Shown: positions 35,051 through 43,955 of the stretch, piece after piece | Position numbering within the stretch: position 1 is the first letter of the stretch | Layout: each line of letters starts with the position of its first letter | DNA from: JANSYL01 sp965229695 | GTDB taxonomy: Bacteria; Pseudomonadota; Alphaproteobacteria; Rhodobacterales; Rhodobacteraceae | Assembly (NCBI GenBank): GCA_965229695.1 | Contig: OZ245921.1 | Coordinates: forward strand, 3,162,001 to 3,226,000 | DNA length: 64,000 nucleotides | Direction: 5' to 3' | Notes under the pieces: generated by a model | What the model was told of the DNA's origin: nothing | Seen by the model: only the letters and a program-made list of their open reading frames with translations | Databases searched by the model: none | Translations under genes and position numbers: made by a program

Positions 35051-35494
35051 ATGTTGTCGGCGACCATTCTGCATCGGGCCGGGGCCGTTTCGGGCACGCC
35101 ATCCGATCACCTGACCTTGGATTATGAGGCGCGGTTTCTGCGTCGGCGAAAGCTTGTGACCGATGGGGGGGCCGATTTGTTGATCGACCTGCCTGAAACG
35201 GTCTCGCTTAACACTGGCGATGCGCTAGAGGCCGAGGGCGGCGTCCTGATCGGCATTGATGCCGCGCCCGAACCGCTGCTGAAAATCACCGGGGATATGA
35301 CGCGGCTGGCCTGGCATATCGGCAACCGGCACACCCCGTGCCAGATCATGGCCGATCACCTGCTGATCCGGGTCGATCCGGTTTTGGCGGATATGTTGGC
35401 CCATCTGGGGGCCGAGACCGAGGAAATCACCGGCCCATTCACGCCCGAAGGCGGGGCCTATGGGCATGGGCGGACCCATGGTCACAGCCATTGA
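35051..35494 (+). CDS. ureE: Urease accessory protein UreE (nickel chaperone)
   Basis: A 147-residue nickel metallochaperone. The central WHIGNRHTPCQI carries the conserved His of the dimer metal site, and the C-terminus ends in a His-rich tail (GHGRTHGHSH) that binds extra nickel. I chose ATG 35051 (MLSATILHRAG) because upstream in-frame residues belong to another frame's gene. Its last 17 bases overlap ureF. Confidence 0.93.
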   Translation: MLSATILHRAGAVSGTPSDHLTLDYEARFLRRRKLVTDGGADLLIDLPETVSLNTGDALEAEGGVLIGIDAAPEPLLKITGDMTRLAWHIGNRHTPCQIMADHLLIRVDPVLADMLAHLGAETEEITGPFTPEGGAYGHGRTHGHSH

Positions 35495-36128
35495 AACCGC
35501 CGACCTGCTGCGCCTGTCGCAATGGCTGTCACCGGCCTTTCCAATCTCTAGCTATGCGTATTCTCATGGGCTAGAGGCGGAGATTGCCGCAGGCCGCGTT
35601 AAGGATGCGGCAGAACTGCAATCCTGGGTCGAGACGGTTCTGACTGTCGGGGCGGGCCAAAGCGATGCGATTTTGCTTTGCACGGCCCGTGCGCCCGACG
35701 CTGATCTAGACACGCTCACCGACATAGCGCGCGCGCTTGCCAGCAGCAAAGAGCGGTTGGAGGAGACCGAGGCGCAAGGCCGTGCACTGGCGGAAACGCT
35801 TACAGCTTTGGGCGTTGGCGATGGGGTGGCCCGGCCATACCCAATCGCCCTAGGGGCTGCGGCACGCACCCTGTCGCTTGCGGATCAGGTGATCGCGGCG
35901 ATGTACCTGCAGGCGTTTGCAGGCAGCTTGGTTTCTGCCGCAGTGCGGTTCATGCCGCTTGGCCAGGCCGAAGGGCAGGGCGTGCTTTCTGCGCTACACG
36001 GTCCAATCGAAACCATTGCCGCGCGCGTGATCACAACCGATATCAAGGATATCGCGCAATCGGCTTTTGGGGCTGATCTTGCCGCGATGGAACATGAGAC
36101 CCAAGAGGTTCGGATTTTCCGCACCTAG
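35478..36128 (+). CDS. ureF: Urease accessory protein UreF
   Basis: A 216-residue chaperone that sits between UreD and UreG in the activation complex. LLRLSQWLSPAFPISSYAYSHGLE near the start and the late RFMPLGQAEGQ segment are typical. I prefer ATG 35478 (MVTAIETADLLRL) over the in-frame ATG 35460, which would deepen the ureE overlap. No ureG gene follows: the next gene, 53 bases on, is xdhC. Confidence 0.93.
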   Translation: MVTAIETADLLRLSQWLSPAFPISSYAYSHGLEAEIAAGRVKDAAELQSWVETVLTVGAGQSDAILLCTARAPDADLDTLTDIARALASSKERLEETEAQGRALAETLTALGVGDGVARPYPIALGAAARTLSLADQVIAAMYLQAFAGSLVSAAVRFMPLGQAEGQGVLSALHGPIETIAARVITTDIKDIAQSAFGADLAAMEHETQEVRIFRT

Positions 36129-36181
36129 GCGCATTTGCGCCCTCCACCGACCCGGCCTAGGGTGCAAGCGGGAGGCGAGCG

Positions 36182-37150
36182 ATGGCAGGCGATTTGGAAC
36201 AGATGCCGGAATTGGCGCTGCAATGGCACCAGGCGGGCAAAGGCGCGGTTTTGGCGACGGTTGTCGAAACCTGGGGCTCAGCCCCGCGCGCGGTTGGGGC
36301 GCAGATGGTGGTGTCGGGCGATGGCGAAATGCAAGGCTCGGTTTCCGGTGGCTGTGTCGAAGGCGCAGTGGTTTTGGAGGCGATAGAAGCCGTCGGGACG
36401 GGCACGTCCCAGATGCTCGAATTTGGCGTTTCGGATGATGAAGCCTTTGCGGTTGGGCTGGCCTGCGGCGGGCATATCAAGATTTGGGTCGAGCCTGTTG
36501 GTGGCGCGCTGCCGGTTAATCTTTTAGAAGAATTGGTCGCGACCCGCGCGGCGCGAAAAGCGGTTGCCTATGTCGTTGATACCCAGACCGGCGCGCGATC
36601 ATTGGAAGCGCCGGGCGGGGAACTGGCAGATCGCTTTCGTCAGGATCGCTCGGGGATGGAGGAGGATCGCTTCATCCATATCCACAACCCGCCGCTGCGC
36701 ATGGTGGTGGTCGGGGCGGTGCATATCGCCCAAGCATTGATGCCCATGGCACGGTTGGCGGGGTATGACCCGATCCTGATTGACCCACGCCCGGCCTTTG
36801 GGGCCGAAGCACGTTTTCCCGGCGAAACCATTGTCGAAGATTGGCCGGATGAGGCGCTGCAAGCCATCGGCCTCGACCCGCGCACGGCGGTTGTCACCTT
36901 GACGCATGATCCGAAACTGGACGACCCGGCGATCCAAGCCGCCTTGGGGTCAGATGTTTTCTATCTGGGCTGTCTGGGTTCGACCCGCACCCATGCCAAA
37001 CGTGTCGCGCGGTTGACCGAAAAGGGGTTCACCGAGGCGCAGATCGCGCGCATCCACGCCCCTGTCGGCCTGGATATCGGCGCGCGCGGCCCGTCTGAAA
37101 TCGCGGTCTCGATCATGGCCGAGATCACCGCGCGGCTGCGCAAAGGATGA
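36182..37150 (+). CDS. xdhC: XdhC family molybdoenzyme maturation protein
   Basis: A 322-residue protein with an N-terminal XdhC/CoxI domain (GSVSGGCVEGAV, about residues 55-66) and a C-terminal Rossmann domain (VVVGAVHIAQAL and FYLGCLGSTRTHAKR). XdhC proteins bind molybdenum cofactor and help its sulfuration and insertion into xanthine dehydrogenase-type hydroxylases. It overlaps the molybdopterin-binding gene by four bases; the hydroxylase genes start 2 kb downstream on the same strand. It follows ureF directly, but no urease role is expected. Confidence 0.88.
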   Translation: MAGDLEQMPELALQWHQAGKGAVLATVVETWGSAPRAVGAQMVVSGDGEMQGSVSGGCVEGAVVLEAIEAVGTGTSQMLEFGVSDDEAFAVGLACGGHIKIWVEPVGGALPVNLLEELVATRAARKAVAYVVDTQTGARSLEAPGGELADRFRQDRSGMEEDRFIHIHNPPLRMVVVGAVHIAQALMPMARLAGYDPILIDPRPAFGAEARFPGETIVEDWPDEALQAIGLDPRTAVVTLTHDPKLDDPAIQAALGSDVFYLGCLGSTRTHAKRVARLTEKGFTEAQIARIHAPVGLDIGARGPSEIAVSIMAEITARLRKG

Positions 37151-38160
37151 GGTTCGGCCCGGTTCCAGTGCGAGAGGCCGAGGGCGCGATGTTGGCCCAT
37201 TCCATCGCCTTGCCGAAGCAGAAGTTGAAGAAGGGCCATACCCTGTCTGTGGATGACCTTGAGGCGCTGAGCGCGGCAGGCCTGGCTGAGGTGATCGTGG
37301 CCCAGCTTGATCTGGGGGACGTCGCCGAAGATGCCGCCGCCGCGCGCCTGGCCGCCGCCCTTGTGCCCGATCCCGCAGCGGCAGGGCTGGCCATCGAAGC
37401 TCCCTTCACCGGTCGGGTCAACATACGGGCTAGCGGGCCTGGCATCGTGAAAATCGACCGCGCGGCGATTGCGGCATTGAACGCGGTCGATCCGATGATC
37501 ACGCTCGCCACAGTGCCCGAATGGCAGCGGGTGGTCGAAGGCACCATGGTCGCCACGGTCAAGATCATTTCTTATGCCGTGCCCGAAGCGGCCCTTGCGC
37601 GCGCCTGTGCCGTCGCGCGCCGGGCGCTATCACGGTTGGCCCCGCATGTTGAAAGCGCCGATCTGATCGTGACGCAGATACCCGGCGTTTCTGCCAGTGC
37701 TAAGGATAAGGGCGTGCACAGCGTTTGGGATCGCGTGACGCGGTTGGGCATTGCCCAAGGCAAGCTCTCCATCGTGCCGCATGAGGCGGGCGCGGTGGCC
37801 CAGGCTTTGGCCGCGCAATCGGGCGCGCTGTCTTTGATCCTGACGGGATCGGCCACCTCGGACATTGCTGATGTGGCCCCGGCGGGGATTGTAGAAGCCG
37901 GGGGGCAGGTGACCCGCTTTGGAATGCCGGTGGACCCTGGAAATCTGCTGGTCCTGGGGCAGATCGGCACGCGCCCGGTGATCGGGTTGCCGGGCTGTGC
38001 GCGGTCGCCCGCCTTGAACGGGGCGGATTGGGTCTTGGAGCGCATCGCTTGCGGGGTGCCGGTTACCGCGCAAGACATTGCGGATATGGGCGTCGGCGGT
38101 TTGCTGAAAGAGGTTCCCTCGCGGCCGCAACCGCGAGAGAAACGGCGGCCGAAGGCTTAG
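37147..38160 (+). CDS. Molybdopterin-binding protein (MoeA/MoaB-like domain)
   Basis: A 337-residue protein with a C-terminal MoCF-type domain: ADLIVTQIPGVSASAKDKG, SLILTGSATSDIADV and the GLPGCARSPALNGADWVLER segment. In relatives this half is fused to a MocA-like nucleotidyltransferase; that second half is missing here, so the protein probably binds molybdopterin without cytidylyl transfer. The start ATG 37147 overlaps xdhC. It ends convergently with the SRPBCC gene, overlapping four bases. A role in cofactor supply to the nearby hydroxylase is inferred. Confidence 0.82.
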   Translation: MRFGPVPVREAEGAMLAHSIALPKQKLKKGHTLSVDDLEALSAAGLAEVIVAQLDLGDVAEDAAAARLAAALVPDPAAAGLAIEAPFTGRVNIRASGPGIVKIDRAAIAALNAVDPMITLATVPEWQRVVEGTMVATVKIISYAVPEAALARACAVARRALSRLAPHVESADLIVTQIPGVSASAKDKGVHSVWDRVTRLGIAQGKLSIVPHEAGAVAQALAAQSGALSLILTGSATSDIADVAPAGIVEAGGQVTRFGMPVDPGNLLVLGQIGTRPVIGLPGCARSPALNGADWVLERIACGVPVTAQDIADMGVGGLLKEVPSRPQPREKRRPKA

Positions 38161-38594
38161 GCCGCCAGTGCAATGCCCAGGCATTCCAGAATACGTGTCC
38201 AGCCAGCATTGTGGTTGTCGCGGCTTTCTTCGCTCGGGAAACGGACATGGGTCAGGGTGACCTGCGTTCCATCACCCGTTTCGGCGAAGTCCAAGGTCAC
38301 GGTGCTGTCTTCGACCGAAAATGGGCTTTCCCAGGTGAAGACCAGCTGATTGGGGCGGTCGATGGTTTTGTAGGTGCCCCAATGGGGAATTTCCTTGTCC
38401 CCAATGGCCATGACGATATCGAAACGCCCGCCCACCTTGGCCTCGGTTTCCGCTTTGGCGACCGTGCCGGTGGGGGCAGGGGTCATGAATTTCAGCAGCA
38501 GTGCGGGGTCAAGCCAGGCGTCGAAAACCCGCGCCGCCGGGGCCGCAATGGTATGGGTGACGGTGGTGGTAAGCTCTTGGGTTGTGGTGGTCAT
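38157..38594 (-). CDS. SRPBCC (AHSA1-type) family protein
   Basis: A 145-residue START-like fold protein: IAAPAARVFDAWLDPALL near the start, then GGRFDIVM and LVFTWE, typical of AHSA1-domain proteins that bind hydrophobic ligands. It forms a four-base-overlapping pair with the ArsR-type regulator upstream, an arrangement often seen in bacteria, where the pair probably responds to the same ligand. Ligand and target are unknown. Confidence 0.88.
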   Translation of the reverse strand: MTTTTQELTTTVTHTIAAPAARVFDAWLDPALLLKFMTPAPTGTVAKAETEAKVGGRFDIVMAIGDKEIPHWGTYKTIDRPNQLVFTWESPFSVEDSTVTLDFAETGDGTQVTLTHVRFPSEESRDNHNAGWTRILECLGIALAA

Positions 38595-38932
38595 TTGGCA
38601 GCATCCTTTGTGATAATCTGGTCAAGCGCCTCCAGCCGTTGCGCCCAGATCGAATGCAGTTCTTTGAACCAAGCATCGATATGTTCCAGCTGGTCCGTCT
38701 GCACTTCGATGTAATGCACGCGCCATTCTGTCCGGCGCGAGACCAGCCCCGCGCCCTCAAGCACTTTGATGTGCTTTGAAACCGAATTCAGGCTCATCTC
38801 GAACCGCGCCGCCAAAGCCGACACCGTTTGTGGACCCTCTTGCGCCAGGATCGTCAGGATCGCCCGGCGGGTGGGGTCGCTTGCGGCCTTGAGGATAAGG
38901 CTTAGCGCATCGTCTGAAGGTCGTTCAACCAT
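38591..38932 (-). CDS. ArsR family transcriptional regulator
   Basis: A 113-residue winged-helix protein: ASDPTRRAILTILAQEGPQTVSALAARFEMSLNSVSKHIKVLEGAGLV is the ArsR helix-turn-helix, about residues 17-65 (named here by its parts). It has no metal-site Cys, so it belongs to the SRPBCC-linked group rather than the arsenic sensors. It diverges from coxS with 165 bases between, so it could control either itself or the cox genes. Confidence 0.9.
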   Translation of the reverse strand: MVERPSDDALSLILKAASDPTRRAILTILAQEGPQTVSALAARFEMSLNSVSKHIKVLEGAGLVSRRTEWRVHYIEVQTDQLEHIDAWFKELHSIWAQRLEALDQIITKDAAK

Positions 38933-39097
38933 ATGGATGAATTAAGGGGTGCGGCTAAATCAGTCAACCAAAAAGGTGAATGATGCTGCACCGCAATGCG
39001 CGAAAACTGGCCAAGTGCCGGAAAAATGACCGAAAATTCCCTTTTGCGTTTTCCCCCATCCGTGCTTGGATGGGGCCATAACCAAGGGAGGCAATTG

Positions 39098-39583
<486 letters not shown>

Positions 39584-39630
39584 CGGATTAAGCGCCAGGC
39601 GGCACGCGGAGGGGGCGGGCCGGGCAAAGG

Positions 39631-39655
39631 CGTATTTTGGGAAAGATGAAGGGGG
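39631..39655 (+). repeat. Extragenic element, coxS/coxL gap
   Basis: CGTATTTTGGGAAAGATGAA followed by GGGGG, in the 143-base gap between coxS and coxL, preceded by GC-rich sequence. It is closest to the copies at 24750 and 46938. The rest of the gap has only the coxL Shine-Dalgarno (GGGAGG). Confidence 0.6.
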
Positions 39656-39726
39656 AAGATGCCCCCGAAGCCCAACGGCCCCCTATCGTGGCGGGCCGGG
39701 GGAAAGACCCCAAGGGAGGAAATGAA

Positions 39727-42105
39727 ATGCCAAAGGATTCAGGCATTGGCGCGCGCAGCAAGCGACGCGAAGACGTGCGATTTTTGACCGGAAACGGCCA
39801 GTACACCGATGATATGACATTGCCGGGCCAGACCCATGCGGTCTTTGTCCGTTCGACCGTGGCCCATGGTAAGATCGTGTCGGTCGACACGGCGGCGGCA
39901 GCTGCGATGCCGGGCGTGTTGTCGGTGTTCACGGGTGAGAATTTTGCAGAGGTGGGTGGCAACCCGGCGGGGTGGCTGATCCATTCCCGCGATGGTGAGC
40001 CGATGCGGGAGCCCAAGCGCCCGGTGCTGGCCCATGGCAAGGTGCGCCATGTGGGGGATGCCTATGCGGCGGTGGTCGCTGAGACCTTGGAGCAAGCGAA
40101 AGATGCGGCTGAGGCCGTGGCGGCGAATTCCGAGATTGAGGAACTTCCAGCGATTGTCGATATGGCGGCGGCGGTCGCGAATGCAGACAACCGCGTGCAT
40201 GACGAGATCCCCGATAATCTCTGCTTTGATTGGGGTTGGATTGAAGACAATCGCGCGGCGGTGGATGAGGCGATGAAAGCCGCGCCGCATGTCACGACGC
40301 TGGAATTGGTGAACAACCGGCTGGTGCCGAACGCGATGGAGCCGCGCGCCTCCATCGGCGAATACAACCCCGGCACCGGTGACTATAAGCTGACCACGAC
40401 CAGCCAGAACCCGCATTTGACGCAGCTTTTGGTTTGCGCTTTTGTGTTGGGCATCCCTGAACACAAACTGACCGTGGTGGCGCCCGATGTGGGCGGTGGC
40501 TTTGGTTCCAAGATTTACCATTACGGCGAAGAGGCGCTGGTGCTGGCGGCGGCCAAGAAACTGGGCCGACCGGTGCGCTGGGTGGCAGAGCGGACCGAAA
40601 GCTTCCTGACCGATGCCCATGGCCGGGATCATGTGACCACGATTGAGGTTGGCGCGACAACAGATGGAGAAATCCTGGCCATTCGCACCAACACGCTGGC
40701 CAATGTTGGGGCCTATCTGTCGAATTTCTCGACAGCGACGCCAACCTTCCTGCACGGCACGTTGATGGCGGGGCCTTATAAGGTGCCGAATGTCTATGTG
40801 AACCTGAAGGCGGTCTTTACCAATACCGCGCCGGTTGATGCCTATCGCGGTGCCGGACGGCCCGAGGCGACCTATTCCCTGGAACGGGCCATCGACAAGA
40901 TGGCGCGGGAGTTGAACCTTGATCCGGTCGAGGTGCGGCGCAAGAACCTGCTGACGCCGGATCAGTTCCCTTACACCACGCCGGTGGCGCTGGTTTATGA
41001 CACCGGGAACTACCAGGCGACCTTGGACAAGGCCCTGGAACTGGCCGATATGTCGGGGTTTGAGGCGCGGGTGGCCGAGGCCAAATCGCGCGGCAAATTG
41101 CGCGGCATGGGCTTGAGCACCTGGATCGAGGCTTGCGGGATCGCGCCGTCGCATCTGGTGGGTCAGTTGGGCAGCCGTGTGGGCCTTTATGATGCCGCGA
41201 CGGTGCGGGTGAACGCCACAGGCTCTATCCAAGTGATGACCGGCGCCCATAGCCACGGGCAGGGGCATGAAACCGTGTTTGCCCAAGTGGTGGCCGATAA
41301 GCTGGGCATTGCTGAGGACGCGGTGGAAATCGTGCATGGCGACACCTCAAAAATCCCGTTTGGGATGGGGTCTTATGGCTCCCGGTCCTTGGCGGTATGT
41401 GGGTCGGCGATTGACCGGGCGATGGATAAGATCATCGCCAAAGGCAAGAAGATCGCCGCGCATATGTTGGAAGCCTCGGAAGGTGACATCAGCTTTGAGG
41501 ATGGCAACTTCACCGTGGCGGGGACCGACAAATCCCACAGCTTTGGGGAGATCGCCTTTGCGGCCTATGTGCCCCATAACTATCCGCTGGAAGAGGTGGA
41601 GCCGGGGCTGGAGGAAACAGCGTTTTACGACCCTAACAACTTCACCTATCCGGCAGGCGCCTATCTGTGTGAGGTGGAGGTTGATCCCGACACCGGGGTG
41701 GTTGAGGTCGTCAATTTCACCTGCGCCGATGATTTCGGCAATGTGATGAACCCAATGGTGGTTGAGGGCCAAGTCCATGGAGGCGTGGTGCAAGGCATCG
41801 GTCAAGCGATGATCGAAAACACCAGCTATGATGGTGACGGTCAGTTGCTGAGCGGGTCTTATATGGAATACGCGATGCCACGGGCCGATGATGTGCCGAT
41901 GATCACGGTCGATCATTCCTGTGCCACGCCCTGTACGCATAACCCCTTGGGCGTGAAGGGCTGTGGCGAGGCCGGCGCGATCGGCTCTCCGCCTGCGGTG
42001 GTGAATGCGGTGATCGACGCGCTGCATCGCGGTGGCATGACCCATGTGGAGCATATCGACATGCCCGTGACGCCAGCGCGCGTTTGGGCGGCGATGCAAG
42101 GCTAG
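39727..42105 (+). CDS. CoxL-type molybdenum-binding subunit, form II
   Basis: A 792-residue xanthine dehydrogenase-family large subunit. The active-site loop reads AYRGAGR (residues 372-378), the form II signature, not the AYRCSFR of proven form I CO dehydrogenase; so CO oxidation should not be assumed. Other family motifs, such as GGGFGSK near residue 258 and the late GVKGCGEAGAIG, are present. GGGAGG precedes ATG 39727. Co-encoded with coxS and coxM types; substrate unknown. Confidence 0.93.
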   Translation: MPKDSGIGARSKRREDVRFLTGNGQYTDDMTLPGQTHAVFVRSTVAHGKIVSVDTAAAAAMPGVLSVFTGENFAEVGGNPAGWLIHSRDGEPMREPKRPVLAHGKVRHVGDAYAAVVAETLEQAKDAAEAVAANSEIEELPAIVDMAAAVANADNRVHDEIPDNLCFDWGWIEDNRAAVDEAMKAAPHVTTLELVNNRLVPNAMEPRASIGEYNPGTGDYKLTTTSQNPHLTQLLVCAFVLGIPEHKLTVVAPDVGGGFGSKIYHYGEEALVLAAAKKLGRPVRWVAERTESFLTDAHGRDHVTTIEVGATTDGEILAIRTNTLANVGAYLSNFSTATPTFLHGTLMAGPYKVPNVYVNLKAVFTNTAPVDAYRGAGRPEATYSLERAIDKMARELNLDPVEVRRKNLLTPDQFPYTTPVALVYDTGNYQATLDKALELADMSGFEARVAEAKSRGKLRGMGLSTWIEACGIAPSHLVGQLGSRVGLYDAATVRVNATGSIQVMTGAHSHGQGHETVFAQVVADKLGIAEDAVEIVHGDTSKIPFGMGSYGSRSLAVCGSAIDRAMDKIIAKGKKIAAHMLEASEGDISFEDGNFTVAGTDKSHSFGEIAFAAYVPHNYPLEEVEPGLEETAFYDPNNFTYPAGAYLCEVEVDPDTGVVEVVNFTCADDFGNVMNPMVVEGQVHGGVVQGIGQAMIENTSYDGDGQLLSGSYMEYAMPRADDVPMITVDHSCATPCTHNPLGVKGCGEAGAIGSPPAVVNAVIDALHRGGMTHVEHIDMPVTPARVWAAMQG

Positions 42106-42110
42106 GAGAA

Positions 42111-42166
42111 GGGGGCGAGGGGCCAGCCCCTCGCGCTCCCCGGGATATTTATGAAACAGAGAAGGG
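42111..42166 (+). repeat. Extragenic element, coxL/coxM gap
   Basis: A GC hairpin (GCGAGGGG at 42115-42122, CCCCTCGC at 42127-42134), then CGGGATATTTATGAAACAGA ending in GAAGGG. It fits the element at 22172 in both hairpin and tail. It lies within an apparent operon in the sense orientation. Confidence 0.6.
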
Positions 42167-42190
42167 TGAGCCCCTTTTTTGGAGGACAAC

Positions 42191-42982
42191 ATGTATAACT
42201 TCGAATTTGCCAAGCCTGCGACCATCGCTGATGCAGTGTCGGCCCTATCGGGGGACGAGGCGCAGGCGCTGGGTGGCGGTCAGACGCTGTTGCCGACCAT
42301 GAAGCAGCGGCTGGCAGCACCGGCCACATTGGTCAGCCTAACGGGTATTTCCGAGATGCAGGGCCTGTGCATCAACGATGCCGGTGAGGTCTGTGTGGGC
42401 GGCGCGACCACCCATGCCACCGTCGCGGCCGAGGCGGCGGCGCATTATCCGGCGCTGGCAGCGCTCGCCGGTCGCATCGGTGATCCGGCGGTGCGCAATC
42501 GCGGCACGATTGGCGGGTCTTTGGCCAATAACGACCCCTCGGCTTGTTACCCGGCGGCGGCGTTGGGCTCTGGTGCCACGATCAAAACCAATTCGCGTGA
42601 CATCGCGGCGGATGATTACTTCCAAGGCATGTTCAGCACCGCTTTGGAGGAAGGCGAGATCATAACCGAGGTACGGTTCCCCGTGCCGCAAGCCGCGAGC
42701 TATCAGAAGTTCCTGCAGCCGGCCTCTCGCTTTGCCTTGGTGGGGGTCTTTGTGGCCAAATTTGCCGATAGCGTAAGGGTGGCCGTGACCGGTGCGTCGT
42801 CGGATGGCGTGTTCCGCTGGGCTGAGGCCGAAGCCGCGCTAAGCGGCGATTTCTCGAAAGCGGCGGTTGACGCGCTTTCGGCACCATCGGGTGATATGAT
42901 CAGCGATCTGCATGGGTCGGGCGATTATCGTGCGCATCTGGCCAAGGTCATGACCGGGCGCGCTGTGGCCGCGGCTGGCTAA
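42191..42982 (+). CDS. CoxM-type FAD-binding subunit
   Basis: A 263-residue FAD subunit with the two FAD motifs of the family: GGGQTLLPTMKQRL near residue 31 and TIGGSLANNDPSACYPAAAL near residue 106. It takes electrons from the iron-sulfur subunit. GGAGG lies five bases before ATG 42191. The next gene starts just after its stop, and the acetyltransferase there may be an incidental neighbour. No coxD, E, F or G genes are seen. Confidence 0.93.
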   Translation: MYNFEFAKPATIADAVSALSGDEAQALGGGQTLLPTMKQRLAAPATLVSLTGISEMQGLCINDAGEVCVGGATTHATVAAEAAAHYPALAALAGRIGDPAVRNRGTIGGSLANNDPSACYPAAALGSGATIKTNSRDIAADDYFQGMFSTALEEGEIITEVRFPVPQAASYQKFLQPASRFALVGVFVAKFADSVRVAVTGASSDGVFRWAEAEAALSGDFSKAAVDALSAPSGDMISDLHGSGDYRAHLAKVMTGRAVAAAG

Positions 42983-42987
42983 GCGTG

Positions 42988-43542
42988 ATGCCAAGCCCCC
43001 GCAGCGAGCGTGAAAAGCGGGATGCGGGGGATTGGTATTGCTGCATCGATGAGGAGTTGGAGGCGGCGCGCGGGCTTGCGCGCCGCGCCTGTTTTGAGCA
43101 TCGAAGCTTGGCACCCGATGCGCGTGGGCCGATGGCGCCCGGCTTGCGCGCGCTATTCGCGCAGGTGGGGGCGGATGTGTATATCGAGGCCCCGTTTCAC
43201 TGCGCCTATGGGCACAACATTCACCTGGGCCGGGCTGTCTATCTGAATGCGGGATGTGTGATCCTGGATACAGCACCAGTGCGGCTGGGCGATGGCACGA
43301 TGTTGGGCCCAAATGTGCAGATCTACTGCGCCGACCACCACCGCGATCGTGGCTTGCGGTCCGAGGGCATTGAGCGCGCTTTGCCGGTCACGATCGGCCA
43401 GGATGTCTGGATTGGCGGTGGCGCGGTCCTGCTGCCCGGCGTCACGGTCGGCGATGGTGCCTTGATAGGGGCCGGCAGCGTGGTGACACGCGATGTCGCG
43501 CCCGGTGCGCGGGTGGTGGGCAACCCGGCGCGTCCGCTTTAG
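42988..43542 (+). CDS. Sugar O-acetyltransferase (maltose acetyltransferase/NodL type)
   Basis: A 184-residue left-handed beta-helix acetyltransferase. The N-terminal helical Mac domain (residues 10-60) is followed by hexapeptide repeats with the catalytic His in YCADHHRDR and the family end GAGSVVTRDV...VVGNPARPL. It uses acetyl-CoA on a sugar acceptor that cannot be told. ATG 42988 is preferred over an in-frame GTG one codon earlier. It begins five bases after coxM and may be co-transcribed. Confidence 0.88.
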   Translation: MPSPRSEREKRDAGDWYCCIDEELEAARGLARRACFEHRSLAPDARGPMAPGLRALFAQVGADVYIEAPFHCAYGHNIHLGRAVYLNAGCVILDTAPVRLGDGTMLGPNVQIYCADHHRDRGLRSEGIERALPVTIGQDVWIGGGAVLLPGVTVGDGALIGAGSVVTRDVAPGARVVGNPARPL

Positions 43543-43548
43543 CCAGCC

Positions 43549-43821
43549 TTATTCGCCGGAAATGCGGATCGACCAGGTGCCGGTTTCGGGGTCGAAATCC
43601 TCTTCCAAATTGACGGTGAACCCGATGGTCAAGCCATTGTCCAACTGGGTGGAACCATCGACCGACAGATCAAACCCGGCATGGGGATAGACCGGCCGAC
43701 GGGCCGTGCCCGACGAGGTGCCGACCAGGCCCATTTCCAGCCCGCCTGAAACATCAAACCCCTCTGCCACCGCAGCGGGCGGCGCAAAGAGCATAAGCAG
43801 GATCAGGGCAGGGCGCGTCAT
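43549..43821 (-). CDS. Short secreted porin-like protein
   Basis: A 90-residue protein with a signal peptide (cleavage after AVAE near residue 19), then alternating strands GLEMGLVG, AGFDLSVDGSTQLDNGLTIGFTVNLEEDF and a final WSIRISGE. These resemble the first strands of Rhodobacter-type porins, where FTMSGETDNGLTFG is a common pattern. At 90 residues it cannot form a full barrel, so it is either a remnant or a small outer-membrane-related protein in its own right. No RBS of note. Function unknown. Confidence 0.6.
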   Translation of the reverse strand: MTRPALILLMLFAPPAAVAEGFDVSGGLEMGLVGTSSGTARRPVYPHAGFDLSVDGSTQLDNGLTIGFTVNLEEDFDPETGTWSIRISGE

Positions 43822-43905
43822 GGGGCGATCTCAATGGACTGCATGCATTATATCGTGCCTGGCACCCAACCGCCAATCACATCGCGGCGCGCTAGGCCGA
43901 CAAGC

Positions 43906-43932
43906 AAAAAGGCGCGCCTGGATCAGCGCGCC
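43906..43932 (-). terminator. Rho-independent terminator of infC
   Basis: A 7-base stem (GGCGCGC at 43911-43917, GCGCGCC at 43926-43932) with an 8-base loop; on the minus strand it is followed by five Ts. It lies 24 bases after the infC stop, so the rpmI/rplT genes often found downstream are not co-transcribed here. Confidence 0.8.
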
Positions 43933-43955
43933 CTTACAACATGCGATGCGACGAC

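Noticed and set aside
39739..41337. Long open frame antisense to coxL (over 530 codons)
   Set aside because: Same cause; the sense frame is a complete, conserved CoxL protein with a Shine-Dalgarno.
39727..42105. Form I carbon monoxide dehydrogenase
   Set aside because: The loop is AYRGAGR, lacking the Cys of AYRCSFR.
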